From assembly GCA_903922535.1 (NCBI GenBank), contig CAIXUF010000753.1:1-20380 (forward strand): 20,380 nucleotides of DNA. The letters run 5' to 3'. The notes under the pieces are model-generated. The model worked only from the letters and a program-made list of their open reading frames with translations, searched no databases and was not told where the DNA came from. The translations under genes were made by a program, and so were the position numbers. Origin of the DNA: Candidatus Hydrogenedentota bacterium. Its GTDB lineage: Bacteria; Hydrogenedentota; Hydrogenedentia; Hydrogenedentiales; CAITNO01. Each line of letters opens with the position of its first letter. Positions within the stretch are counted from its first letter, which is position 1. This document shows positions 20,212-20,380 of the stretch, one piece after another.

Positions 20212-20380
20212 GATGGTGCATAGCTCGTTCTCAATTAATCGGGTCTTCGCGAGAATCTGTGGGTAAAGATGGCTTAGAAGGTGGGCATCCGGGTAGTCTC
20301 TTAGGCTTCAAAGCTTACGAGGAATTGAAAACCGGAGCCTACCCGAATGCTTGTGATTACGATACTCAACCGCTTGGACA
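20212..20380. other. Right edge: AT-richer DNA with an inverted repeat, no gene seen
   Basis: GCATCCGGGTAG (20286-20297) pairs with CTACCCGAATGC (20339-20350) at 11 of 12 positions, enclosing 41 nt. Every frame on both strands contains stops. It might be a structured RNA or the end of an element that continues beyond the window. Confidence 0.4.

Overview
The window is high-GC bacterial DNA. I see no rRNA, tRNA, phage gene, complete transposase gene or CRISPR array. A Gram-negative-type cell is suggested by an ADP-heptose (LPS core) synthesis gene, several Sec signal peptides, a Tat signal and C-terminal sorting or anchor segments. The mix (RhaM, HslV, a DUF4143 ATPase, huge secreted repeat proteins, DUF5011/Ig domains, dispersed palindromes) recalls poorly cultured groups such as Hydrogenedentota or Planctomycetota. 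That placement is inference and weak.

Layout. 1-370: 3' end of an rfaE2/hldE-type nucleotidyltransferase, then a terminator. 450-1640: DUF4143 AAA+ ATPase with an apparently leaderless promoter and an overlapping palindrome. 1673-2549 (-): rhaM-hslV operon. 2757-3220 (+): self-contained promoter/small secreted Gly-rich protein/terminator unit. 3288-4286 (-): membrane-anchored HEXXH peptidase. 4482-8570 (-): 1362-aa secreted protein with 14 propeller-like repeats plus FnIII and Ig-like domains. 9042-10619 (-): Tat-exported protein. 10782-11735 (+): two tandem paralogous zinc-ribbon/DUF2007-like proteins. 11860-14932 (+): mprF and a DUF1003 protein. 14971-16389 (-): Pro/Ala-rich secreted DUF5011 protein. 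16623-17351 (-): family 2 glycosyltransferase.

From about 17.4 kb the DNA changes character. A ~160-bp direct repeat occurs three times in one orientation (17703, 18451 and a truncated copy at 19541). Between copies 1 and 2 lies a hicBA toxin-antitoxin pair whose hicA is broken by a one-base frameshift. Between copies 2 and 3 lies an intact Phd/RelE-type pair on the other strand. After copy 3 comes a ~285-bp nested palindromic element, then a small AT-richer gene for a lone DnaJ-type zinc-finger protein. This repeat-punctuated toxin-antitoxin array is the most unusual part of the window.

Most of the first 17 kb concerns the envelope: LPS heptose supply, lipid aminoacylation (MprF), a glycosyltransferase, secreted and anchored proteins, and a surface peptidase. 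Several genes lack a clear Shine-Dalgarno sequence and instead have a -10-like hexamer 6-7 nt before the ATG, suggesting leaderless mRNAs.
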